DNA from: Nannocystis bainbridge
GTDB lineage: Bacteria; Myxococcota_A; Polyangia; Nannocystales; Nannocystaceae
Assembly: GCF_028368995.1 (NCBI RefSeq)
Contig: NZ_JAQNDL010000001.1
Span: 1,364,001-1,428,000, forward strand
Direction: 5' to 3'
Length of the DNA: 64,000 bases
The position numbers and the translations under genes were made by a program. Positions 45,880 to 53,246 of the stretch are shown here, piece by piece; position 1 is the stretch's first letter, and each line of letters begins with the position of its first letter. The notes under the pieces are model-generated. The model was not told the DNA's origin. It made no database searches and was given only the letters and a program-made list of their open reading frames with translations.

Positions 45880-45969
45880 ACCTGCCCGCACGGGCATGCC
45901 CGAACGAGCATGTCCGAACAGGCATGTCTGAAAGAGCATGATCGTTCAAACATGTCCTGAAGGCCATCC
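45880..45969. repeat. 14-bp palindromic tandem array, six units plus end
   Basis: Units start at 45880, 45894, 45908, 45922, 45936 and 45950, closing with CCATCC at 45964. It begins 2 bases after the lhr stop; the longest regular array in the window. Confidence 0.95.
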
Positions 45970-46149
45970 TATCTCGGATGCTCCAGCCTCGGAGCTCGCG
46001 GTCGCTGCGGCGACTCGCGCGCGCGACTCACCCGCTCGTTCGGGCGTCTCTTGAAGGAGACCGTCCGGGTCCAGCGCGATCTGGCGCTCGCCCGCGGCAG
46101 CGAGCGCTCGCAACGCTCGCTGCCTCTCCAGCGATCGCCACGTCCGGCT

Positions 46150-47025
46150 TCACTCGCCGAGGCGGACCCGACGCAGCAGCACCTCTTGCGACACCGGGTA
46201 ATGATTGGACTCGCCGATCACCACCTCGCCGGCGTCGACCGCGTACGCGTGCTCCGCGTCGATCGCCAGGCTCCCGCGGTGCTGCGAGATCAGGTGCAGC
46301 TCCGCCTTGCCCGGGTCGCTGAGGTCGATCTGCGCCGGCGTCCCGTCGCCCCCGGTGTCGTCCGACACCGGGCACACGGACGAAAAATCGTAGACCAGCG
46401 GCAAGAACGCCTCCGGGTAGCCCGAGTTGTTGTCGATCCCGCCGGACACCGCCACCACCAGGATCGCGTCGTCCGCGGCCGCGCGCAGCTGCACGATGCG
46501 GCGGCTGGCGAAATCGAAGTTCTTGTCGACCAGCAGCCGCACCGCCGCTCCCGCGTCCCAGGCGACCGCGCCCTCGGGCGCCACCGCGAAGCGCAGCGAC
46601 GCCGGCTCGGGCGCCCCCTCGACCTCGCAGGTTATCGCCGTCGTCACCGCCGCGTCGGCCACGGTCACGCCATCGACCACACACTGCACGTCGAACTCGG
46701 CGAAATTGCCGGCCTCCCAGTCCTTGAACACCAGCTCGAACGCCGCGTTCGCGGCCGGATCGGGCTGCTCGCACTCCGCTGGCGACGGATCTCCGGTCTC
46801 CGACTCGCCCGCCGTCGCCGGCTCCTCCGTCTCGCCTGCCGTCGCCGGCTCGCCCGTCTCCGTCTCGCCTGCCGTCGCCGGCTCGCCCGTCTCCGTCTCG
46901 CCTGCCGTCGCCGGCTCGCCCGTCTCCGTCTCGCCCGACTCGCTCGTCTCACCCTTGTCGCTCGGGCAGCCGGACAGCGCCCATATCGCCGTCAATGCCG
47001 TGAAATGCTTAAGGCTAAAATGCAT
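46150..47025 (-). CDS. Lipoprotein with 33-bp tandem repeats in its linker
   Basis: 291 residues. The leader ends in WALSGC. The linker (about 21-70) has an 11-residue unit GETETGEPATA three times, then shortened copies (GETEEPATA, GESETGD). The C-terminal 215 residues look like a beta-rich secreted domain (FDVQCVVDGVTVADAAVTT, LRFAVAPEGAVAWDAG), with four cysteines. No family recognised. Start ATG 47025 is in a short A/T-richer stretch. The linker repeats (46800-46935 in the DNA) are near-identical and may vary in copy number between strains. Confidence 0.65.
   Translation of the reverse strand: MHFSLKHFTALTAIWALSGCPSDKGETSESGETETGEPATAGETETGEPATAGETETGEPATAGETEEPATAGESETGDPSPAECEQPDPAANAAFELVFKDWEAGNFAEFDVQCVVDGVTVADAAVTTAITCEVEGAPEPASLRFAVAPEGAVAWDAGAAVRLLVDKNFDFASRRIVQLRAAADDAILVVAVSGGIDNNSGYPEAFLPLVYDFSSVCPVSDDTGGDGTPAQIDLSDPGKAELHLISQHRGSLAIDAEHAYAVDAGEVVIGESNHYPVSQEVLLRRVRLGE
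46803..46940. repeat. 33-bp coding tandem repeat
   Basis: About three almost identical 33-bp copies (containing GCCTGCCGTCGCCGGCTCG) plus partial ones, encoding GETETGEPATA on the minus strand. Confidence 0.75.
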
Positions 47026-47116
47026 GCACCCAGTCTGAAAGCGGACGCGACCCCGTTCAAGGCCGATCGCGCCGAACGGCCCGCACGCCGGCGAAGTATG
47101 GCCTCCGTCGCCATCG

Positions 47117-47148
47117 ATCTGTCTCTTCGGACATATCATCGAAGCCTC
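47117..47148. repeat. 14-bp repeat cluster, two units
   Basis: Units start at 47117 and 47131 (ACATATCATCGAAG). Confidence 0.6.
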
Positions 47149-47252
47149 GTCGTCGGCCCCTATGACTGCGATGTCGCATTGCCCCACGGTCGACCTCACC
47201 CGAGCGCGAGTTCGCGCCCTCGCACCGCCGACGACCGCGCAGTCCGCAGGCC

Positions 47253-47278
47253 ACATGTCTCAAGAGACATGTTTTGCC
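47253..47278. repeat. 14-bp repeat cluster, one unit plus partial
   Basis: ACATGTCTCAAGAG at 47253, then ACATGTTTTGCC at 47267. Confidence 0.65.
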
Positions 47279-47384
47279 TGACCGCCCTCGGCAAAAGTGT
47301 CCTGCGACACCCGGTCGCACGGCCTGCGCGCTGCGACCTCGCGTCGCATCCCCGGGCGGCGCGACCTCCGCTATTCGTGTTCGA

Positions 47385-48218
47385 GTGAGAGCCCGCGCCC
47401 TGCCCGTCCTCCTCCTCCTCGCCTCGGCCTGCGCCGCGGGCGACCGCGAAGTCACCCTCCGCTTCGACGCGCGGCTCGGCAGCGAGCCGTTCGCCTGCGG
47501 CCGCGATTTCGCCGGGATCGGCACCTCGGGCGCCACCGTCACCCCGCTCGATTTCCGCGTCTACGTCCACGACGTCGCGCTCGTGCGCGCCGGCGGCGAG
47601 CGGGTCCCGCTGGTCGTCACCGACGACGACACCTGGCAGCACGACGGCCTGGTGCTGCTCGACTTCGAGGACGGCAGCGGCGCCTGCATGACCGGCAGCC
47701 CGGGCAAAAACGCCGAGGTCCGCGGCACCGCCCCCGACCACGACGATTACACCGGCGTCGAGTTCATCGTCGGCGTGCCCGACGAACAGAACCACCTCGA
47801 CGGCGCCACCGCCCCCGCGCCGCTCAACGCTCAGGGCCTGTGGTGGAGCTGGGCCGGCGGCTACAAGTACGTGCGCCTCGACGTGCGCCCGAGCACCCAG
47901 CCCGAATTCTTCTACCACCTCGGCGCCACCTCCTGCGCCGGCAGCGTCGCCGAGGGCTTCACCTGCGCCCATGCCAACCTCGCCACCGTGCGCCTCGACG
48001 GCTTCGACCCTGACAGCAACACCATCAAGATCGACGGCGCGGCGATCCTCGCCGGCGTCGACGTCGAGAAGGTCCCCGACGGCACCTCCGACAAGCTGCC
48101 CGGCTGCATGGCCTTCCCCGGCGACCCCGAGTGCCCGGCGATGCTCGCCCCGCTCGGCCTGCGCTACGAGAGCGACGAGGCCGGCGTCGCCCAGACCGTC
48201 TTCTCCGTCGTCGACTGA
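47385..48218 (+). CDS. mbnP: MbnP-family copper-binding lipoprotein (metallo-mystery pair)
   Basis: 277 residues. The signal ends in LLASAC. The body matches the MbnP/MXAN_0976 family: VTLRFDARLGSEPFACG, a FRVYVHDVALV strand, LLDFEDGSGAC, EFIVGVPDEQNHLDGA, the conserved LWWSWAGGYKYVRLDV with several Trp, and TSCAGSV plus FTCAHAN, giving the four-Cys pattern. In the characterised pair MbnH oxidises a Trp of MbnP to kynurenine, which lets MbnP bind copper. Its partner mbnH lies two genes on. It probably works in the periplasm in copper handling. The GTG start is assigned from the signal peptide. Confidence 0.87.
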   Translation: MRARALPVLLLLASACAAGDREVTLRFDARLGSEPFACGRDFAGIGTSGATVTPLDFRVYVHDVALVRAGGERVPLVVTDDDTWQHDGLVLLDFEDGSGACMTGSPGKNAEVRGTAPDHDDYTGVEFIVGVPDEQNHLDGATAPAPLNAQGLWWSWAGGYKYVRLDVRPSTQPEFFYHLGATSCAGSVAEGFTCAHANLATVRLDGFDPDSNTIKIDGAAILAGVDVEKVPDGTSDKLPGCMAFPGDPECPAMLAPLGLRYESDEAGVAQTVFSVVD

Positions 48219-48227
48219 GGTCTCGCC

Positions 48228-48728
48228 ATGCACCGCGCGCTGCTCATCCTCCTCCTCGCCGCCCCGCTCGCCTGCGACGATCCCGGCGATCCCGCCCCGT
48301 TCATGGGCGACGACGATTTCGTCCGCGATCCCGCGCTCGACGTCGAGCTCGTCAGCGCCCACGGCGACGCCATCAGCCACGCCACCGGCGACAACTGCAT
48401 GCGCTGTCACCAGGAGAACGGCCCCGCGCCCGGCAAGTTCACCGCCGCCGGCACCCTCCACGACGCTTCGGGCGCCCCGTACGCGGACGGCCTCGTCGAG
48501 CTGCGCAGCGCCCCTGACGGCCTGGGCGACCTCGTCGCCGCGGTCGAGGTCGACAGCCTCGGCAACTTCTACACCACCGAGCCGCTGCCGCTGCCCGCCT
48601 CGTCTCTGTTCCCCACGGTGTACAGTGGCGACGGTGCGCGCAAGAGCTTCATGCCGTTCCCCACCAGCTCGGGCGCGTGCAACGTCTGCCACGCCGGCAG
48701 CTTCGGCGTGCGGCTCCCGGAGGCCTGA
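48228..48728 (+). CDS. Diheme c-type cytochrome-like lipoprotein in the mbnP-mbnH operon
   Basis: 166 residues. The signal ends in APLAC. Two heme-binding motifs are present, CMRCH (about residue 58) and CNVCH (about residue 150), placed at either end of a beta-rich middle (KFTAAGTLHDASGAPYADG) that resembles a carboxypeptidase-regulatory fold. It sits 9 bases after mbnP and 1 base before mbnH. It may carry electrons away from MbnH; that is inference. I do not recall this third gene in the described pairs. Confidence 0.75.
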   Translation: MHRALLILLLAAPLACDDPGDPAPFMGDDDFVRDPALDVELVSAHGDAISHATGDNCMRCHQENGPAPGKFTAAGTLHDASGAPYADGLVELRSAPDGLGDLVAAVEVDSLGNFYTTEPLPLPASSLFPTVYSGDGARKSFMPFPTSSGACNVCHAGSFGVRLPEA

Positions 48729-48729
48729 C

Positions 48730-49851
48730 GTGCGGCGCGCGGCTGTCCTTTGCGCCCTGTTCCTCGGGGCATGTCCCGAAGACCAGGCCCCGGCCGAGGC
48801 GCCGTGGGAGTGGCAGTTGCCGCCGGGCTTCCCCGAGCCGTTCGTGCCCGCGGACGACCCGATGTCCGCCGCCAAGGTCGAGCTCGGGCGCCACGTCTTC
48901 TACGACGAGCGGCTGTCGCACAACGAGACCATGTCGTGCGCCACCTGCCACGAGCAGGCGCGGGCCTTCACCGACGGCAAGGCCACCACCATCGGCTCGA
49001 CCGGCCACGTGCTCCCGCGCAACGCCATGAGCCTCACCAACGTCGCCTTCCAGTCGGTCTACACCTGGGCCAACCCCAAGCTGTCGACCCTCGAGGAGCA
49101 GGCGCTGGTGCCGATGTTCGCTGACTTCCCGCTCGAGCTCGGGGTCCAGCAGGACACCGACGCGATCGTCCGCCGCTTCGCCGACGACCCCGAATATCAA
49201 GAGCTGTTCGCCGCCGCCTACCCCGACGACGCCGACCCGTTCACCGTCGAGCGCATCGTCGGGGCCCTGGCGTCGTTCCAGCGCACGCTCATCTCGGGCG
49301 ACAGCGCCTACGACCGCTTCATCTACGACGGCGACGCCGCGGCGATGTCCGAGTCGGCGCAGCGCGGCATGGCCCTGTTCTTCTCCGAGACCGGCGAGTG
49401 CTATCATTGCCACGCCGGGCCCAACTTCTCGACGTCGTTCCGCAGCGCCGCCACCGAGCCCGGCCCGCCCGACTTCCAGAACAACGGCCTCTACGACCTC
49501 GACGGCGCCGGCGCCTACCCGGCCGGCAACGGCGGCCTCTACGAGTTCACCGGCGACCCGCGCGACCAGGGCAAGTTCCGCGTGCCGACCCTGCGCAACA
49601 TCGCAGTGACCGCGCCGTACATGCACGACGGCAGCATCGCCACCCTGGCCGAGGTCGTCGACCACTACGCCGCCGGCGGCCGCGTCACCGCCGAGGGTCC
49701 GCTCGCCGGCGACGGCCGCAAGAACCCCAACAAGAGCCCGCTGGTCCGCGAGGTCGAGCTGTCCCCGCAGGACCGCGCCGACCTGGTCGCGTTCCTCGAG
49801 AGCCTCACCGACGACGCGTTCCTGACCGACCCGAAATTCGGCCCGCCGTGA
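48730..49851 (+). CDS. mbnH: MbnH-type diheme cytochrome c peroxidase/MauG-family protein
   Basis: 373 residues. Two heme motifs, CATCH (about residue 75) and CYHCH (about residue 224), with the usual FYDERLSHNETMSCATCHEQ region, LSTLEEQALVPM, GKFRVPTLRNIAVTAPYMHDGS and the C-terminal LVAFLESLTDDAF. In the MbnP/MbnH pair this protein oxidises a Trp of MbnP. The GTG start is 1 base after the previous stop. Its lipoprotein signal (AVLCALFLGACPED) is encoded entirely by three 14-bp repeat units. Confidence 0.87.
   Translation: MRRAAVLCALFLGACPEDQAPAEAPWEWQLPPGFPEPFVPADDPMSAAKVELGRHVFYDERLSHNETMSCATCHEQARAFTDGKATTIGSTGHVLPRNAMSLTNVAFQSVYTWANPKLSTLEEQALVPMFADFPLELGVQQDTDAIVRRFADDPEYQELFAAAYPDDADPFTVERIVGALASFQRTLISGDSAYDRFIYDGDAAAMSESAQRGMALFFSETGECYHCHAGPNFSTSFRSAATEPGPPDFQNNGLYDLDGAGAYPAGNGGLYEFTGDPRDQGKFRVPTLRNIAVTAPYMHDGSIATLAEVVDHYAAGGRVTAEGPLAGDGRKNPNKSPLVREVELSPQDRADLVAFLESLTDDAFLTDPKFGPP
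48741..48788. repeat. 14-bp array encoding the MbnH signal peptide
   Basis: Units start at 48741, 48755 and 48769, with an end at 48783, all inside the mbnH reading frame. Confidence 0.75.
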
Positions 49852-50190
49852 CCGCAGCCGGCCACGGCGGCCACCGGCTCATTCGCGCGACGGGTACACG
49901 CCCTCGACGGCGATGATGTAACGCAGGCATCCGCCAGGTCGCGCATAGCCTCGCCCCCGCGCGGCTCCGGACGCGCATCGCATCCGACCGGCGAGACCGA
50001 GGGTCGAGAGCTCGCACCCATTGTAGACACGCGCTCCCGCCATTGCGCCTCCTAAAATCCGTGAACTCGCTCAGGATCGCCACGCTGCCCTCCGCGCGCT
50101 CGCTGCCAACGGTCCGCGGTGGCGCGTCCTTCGCTCTCGACTCGGCGAGAGGCGGCCACACTCGAGTCTTCGACGAGCCGCCGCCCGCGC
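49852..50190. other. Intergenic region, nothing recognised
   Basis: Lies between convergent mbnH and the quinone oxidoreductase. No gene, hairpin or clear repeat array seen. Confidence 0.5.
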
Positions 50191-51165
50191 CTACGGCACC
50201 AGCACCAGCTTGCCCAGCACCTCGCGCCGCTCCATCCGCGTCAGCGCCTCGCCGGCCTGCTCGAACGGCAGCGTCGCGTCGAGGTGCGGCCGCAGCTTGC
50301 CCTCGGCCACGGCCGCGAGGATGCGCTCGGCGTTGAGGCGGTTGCGCGCCGACTCGCGGGCCGCGAACGCGCCCCAGAACACGCCGACGATCTGGCAGCC
50401 CTTGAGCAGGACGAGGTTGAGCGGGATCTTGGGGATCTCGCCGGCGGCGAAGCCGACCACCAGATAGCGGCCCTTCCAGGCGATCGAGCGCAGGGCCGGC
50501 TCGGCGAACGGGCCGCCGACGGCGTCGTAGACCACGTCGACGCCCTCACCGCCGGTCAGCTGCTTGCAGCGCTCTTTGAGATCCTCGTGCGTGTACTCGA
50601 CGCCCTCGTCGGCCCCGCGCTCGCGGCAGAACGTCAGCTTCTCGCGGGTCGACGCCGCCGCGATCACCCGCGCCCCGAGCAGCTTGCCGATCTCGACCGC
50701 CGCGATGCCGACGCCGCCGGCCGCTCCGAGCACCAGCAGCGTCTCGCCCGGCTTGAGCTCGGCGCGGTCGACCAGCGCGTGCCACGTCGTCCCGTAGGTC
50801 AGCAACGTCGCCGCCGCGACCTCGAACCCGACCCCGTCCGGCAGCTTCACCACCGCCGTCGCCGGCACCACGACCCGCTCCGCGAACGCGCCGTGGACCA
50901 GCGTGGTCGCCACGCGATCGCCGACCGCCACCGCCGTGACCCCGTCGCCGACCGCCGCCACCTCGCCCGCCGCCTCCCCGCCCGGCACGAACGGCAGCGC
51001 CGGCTTGAACTGATACTTGCCGTGCGACAGCAGCACGTCGGGGAAGTTGACGCCGGCCGCTCGCACGTCGAGCAGCACCTCGCCCGGGCCCGGCACCGGC
51101 TCCGGCAATTCGTCGACGCGGAGGCCCGAGGGCCCGACCAGCTCGTGAACACGGACGGCGCGCAT
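50191..51165 (-). CDS. Zinc-independent NADPH:quinone oxidoreductase (MDR family)
   Basis: 324 residues, full length. It reduces quinones or activated alkenes with NADPH. The N-terminal GroES-like domain has VRAAGVNFPDVLLSHGKY and PGGEAAGEV; the nucleotide domain has VLGAAGGVGIAAVEIGK (fits AAxGGVG) and WGAFAARES near the C-terminus. The zinc ligands of true alcohol dehydrogenases are absent. TAGAGT lies 9 bases before the ATG. Cytosolic, alone; substrate unknown. Confidence 0.9.
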   Translation of the reverse strand: MRAVRVHELVGPSGLRVDELPEPVPGPGEVLLDVRAAGVNFPDVLLSHGKYQFKPALPFVPGGEAAGEVAAVGDGVTAVAVGDRVATTLVHGAFAERVVVPATAVVKLPDGVGFEVAAATLLTYGTTWHALVDRAELKPGETLLVLGAAGGVGIAAVEIGKLLGARVIAAASTREKLTFCRERGADEGVEYTHEDLKERCKQLTGGEGVDVVYDAVGGPFAEPALRSIAWKGRYLVVGFAAGEIPKIPLNLVLLKGCQIVGVFWGAFAARESARNRLNAERILAAVAEGKLRPHLDATLPFEQAGEALTRMERREVLGKLVLVP

Positions 51166-51174
51166 GCGAGCGGG

Positions 51175-51180
51175 ACTCTA
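51175..51180 (-). promoter_or_regulatory. -10-like box of the quinone oxidoreductase gene
   Basis: Extended form TTGCTAGAGT on the minus strand, ending 9 bases before the ATG at 51165. Confidence 0.45.
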
Positions 51181-51237
51181 GCAAGCACCCCCTCGCCCGT
51201 CGAGCGAGCCGCCGCCAGCCGCAGGGAGCTCGCTGCG

Positions 51238-51268
51238 GACATTCGTCTGTCCACAAGGACAGACTCGG
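51238..51268. repeat. 14-bp repeat cluster
   Basis: ACATTC end, then GTCTGTCCACAAGG at 51245 and ACAGAC. Confidence 0.6.
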
Positions 51269-51337
51269 TGCGCCCGTTGCCGCTAGAGTCCCGCGCGGTG
51301 ACTTCGCATCGGCTTCACCTAACCCATATTCGCTTGA

Positions 51338-51379
51338 ACATGTCTTTAAGGACATTCTTGCTTCGACATGTCATCTCGC
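51338..51379. repeat. 14-bp palindromic tandem array, three units
   Basis: Units start at 51338, 51352 and 51366. It marks the left edge of the low-G+C region with the AIPR gene. Confidence 0.85.
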
Positions 51380-51427
51380 ATAAGACTGGCGCAAATATCA
51401 CACATGAACACATGAACAGCATGACAA

Positions 51428-53239
51428 ATGGCTAACATCGGGCTATCGTATGTCATGGCAGCCAGCCCTCTCTCTACAGCCCAAACTCAGGCCTACAATG
51501 ACGTCGTGACCGTGGCGAGGCCATCCGCCTCGGAAGGGCTAAAAAAGGAACGTGCGATTCTCTTGCTTTGGTTCATTCGCAATGTCATGGGAATCGATGA
51601 TCTTGAAGCATATGAATATATTTGTGATGGAGACAACGATCAAGGCATCGATGCAGTCATTTTTGAGCCTGGAGAGGAGACTTCAACCCTCGTCCTCTTG
51701 CAATCAAAGTACCCTGAAAGCCCAAAGCATGTGGGGGTCAACGAACTGAAGCATTTTGCGGGGACGGCCCAATATTTCAATTCAATAAAGTCCCTTACGC
51801 GACTGCTTAGCGAGAACCTCGAACCGGAACTTGATGCCTTGCTGCGCAGGTTCAAAGTACAAGATCGAATGGCGGCGGGCACGTTGCGCATACGGCTCAT
51901 TTTTGTGACCGCTGGAGTAATGACAGCGCAAGCAAAGAAGTACGCTGATACATTATGCGATCAGCAGGGCGAGGATTTCATCAGCCTCTACGATGCAGAA
52001 CGTCTCTCCCCCATCGTCCGGGCATTTAAAGGGCCCACCACGTACAAGGCAACAGTCACAATTGATTGCTCCGCACAGAATCGTTTCATCGTGGCAATCC
52101 CTGACGGACGTGTCGCGGTGTGTGCGGTTAAGGTTACTGACATCGTCAAGTGGCCAGGGATCAGCGATCGCACCATTTTCGATCTCAACGTCCGAAGAGA
52201 GCTACGCCGCAACTCCGTCCGGAAAGCTCTCGACCGTGCAATTGACAAAAAGAGCGACCATGCGAATTTCGTAGCATTCCACAACGGATTAACTGTCGTA
52301 TGCGAAGAGATTGATGACAAGAAACGCGATACGCTCGGCATCACGAACCTTTCGGTTGTAAACGGAGCGCAGTCAACTGTCGCTTTCCATGAAGCTCAAG
52401 CTTCACTTACTGACGCTCTGAGAGTCGTTGTAAAATTTGTAGAGGTCAAGCCCGATCAACAGGTTGCGCGAGAGGTCGCCATCCGTAGCAACACACAGAA
52501 TCCAGTCACGACAAGGAATCTGCGCGCAAGAGACGGTGTTCAGCTAAGACTGGAAGCCGAATTCAGGAATAGGCATCCGAAGATCACGTTTGAGACCAGA
52601 CCGGATCAGTCACTGCCACCAGGGGGGCGGACCATCCACAATGACGCTGTAGCGCAGCTCTTGTGTGCGCTTTACAACGAGATGCCATGGCTCGCCGTAA
52701 AACGGCTGCTGTTATTCGAATCCGAGGTGTATCCGCAGATCTTCAACGACAAGATCACGGCTGAGCATCTCATTTTGGCCGACGATGTTGCTAAATGCAT
52801 TCAAGATCGCAAGGATCTATTTCCACCGGAATACACCAAGAGCTGGCAGCTCACTCGACTCGTTGCGGCCTTTCTAGTCGGGCAGATGCTTCGCACATCT
52901 CGTTCGCTTGAGCAGATTCTACAAGACCCCGCTAGCGCACTGAACAACTCAGGCACCAAAGGAGTCTTGAACGAACTAGCACGCATGGCTGCAACGGTCC
53001 TCAGCCAACGGGCGGATGAGAAAAAGCAAGGTCAGGATTTCGACGACTTCAAGGTCGACTTTAAGCAGAAGTCGGTCTTGCACGACCTCGGAAAGCAGGC
53101 ACGTCAGCAATATCTCATGTTCCAGAAGATGCAGGCACCGCTGATGGCTAAATCGAAAGGCACGGCTAAGAAGAACACTTCAAAGAAGAACGCCGCGAAA
53201 AAGTCGGGAGGGACAACTCTGCCGAAGCGTCAAAAATGA
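51428..53239 (+). CDS. AIPR-family abortive-infection/phage-resistance protein
   Basis: 603 residues. The middle (about 260-420) matches the AIPR domain: FHNGLTVVCEEI, ITNLSVVNGAQSTVAFHEA, REVAIRSNTQNPVTTRNLRA. The N-terminal part (about 55-110) has GDNDQGIDAVIF and, after a strand, LLQSKY, the D...QxK pattern of Mrr-like PD-(D/E)xK nucleases. The C-terminus is a Lys/Ala-rich tail. AIPR proteins are linked to phage defence by abortive infection. Base composition is near 48% G+C (29 of 60 in the line at 51661), so the gene is recently acquired. It ends 7 bases before the convergent pseudokinase. ATG 51428 is used; ATG 51455 is possible. Confidence 0.82.
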   Translation: MANIGLSYVMAASPLSTAQTQAYNDVVTVARPSASEGLKKERAILLLWFIRNVMGIDDLEAYEYICDGDNDQGIDAVIFEPGEETSTLVLLQSKYPESPKHVGVNELKHFAGTAQYFNSIKSLTRLLSENLEPELDALLRRFKVQDRMAAGTLRIRLIFVTAGVMTAQAKKYADTLCDQQGEDFISLYDAERLSPIVRAFKGPTTYKATVTIDCSAQNRFIVAIPDGRVAVCAVKVTDIVKWPGISDRTIFDLNVRRELRRNSVRKALDRAIDKKSDHANFVAFHNGLTVVCEEIDDKKRDTLGITNLSVVNGAQSTVAFHEAQASLTDALRVVVKFVEVKPDQQVAREVAIRSNTQNPVTTRNLRARDGVQLRLEAEFRNRHPKITFETRPDQSLPPGGRTIHNDAVAQLLCALYNEMPWLAVKRLLLFESEVYPQIFNDKITAEHLILADDVAKCIQDRKDLFPPEYTKSWQLTRLVAAFLVGQMLRTSRSLEQILQDPASALNNSGTKGVLNELARMAATVLSQRADEKKQGQDFDDFKVDFKQKSVLHDLGKQARQQYLMFQKMQAPLMAKSKGTAKKNTSKKNAAKKSGGTTLPKRQK

Positions 53240-53246
53240 GGCTCCA

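Larger units (their letters stand above)
47026..47384. other. Divergent intergenic region with two repeat clusters
   Basis: Contains repeat clusters at 47117-47148 and 47253-47278 and a degenerate one near 47295. TATTCG lies about 7 bases before the MbnP GTG. No gene recognised. Confidence 0.45.

Noticed and set aside
45880..45969. Possible CRISPR array in the regular repeats
   Set aside because: The unit is only 14 bp with a 4-base spacer, there are no 25-40-base spacers, and no cas genes are present.
51428..53239. Larger defence island around the AIPR gene
   Set aside because: The neighbours are ordinary high-G+C housekeeping or kinase genes; no restriction, toxin or integrase gene is next to it.
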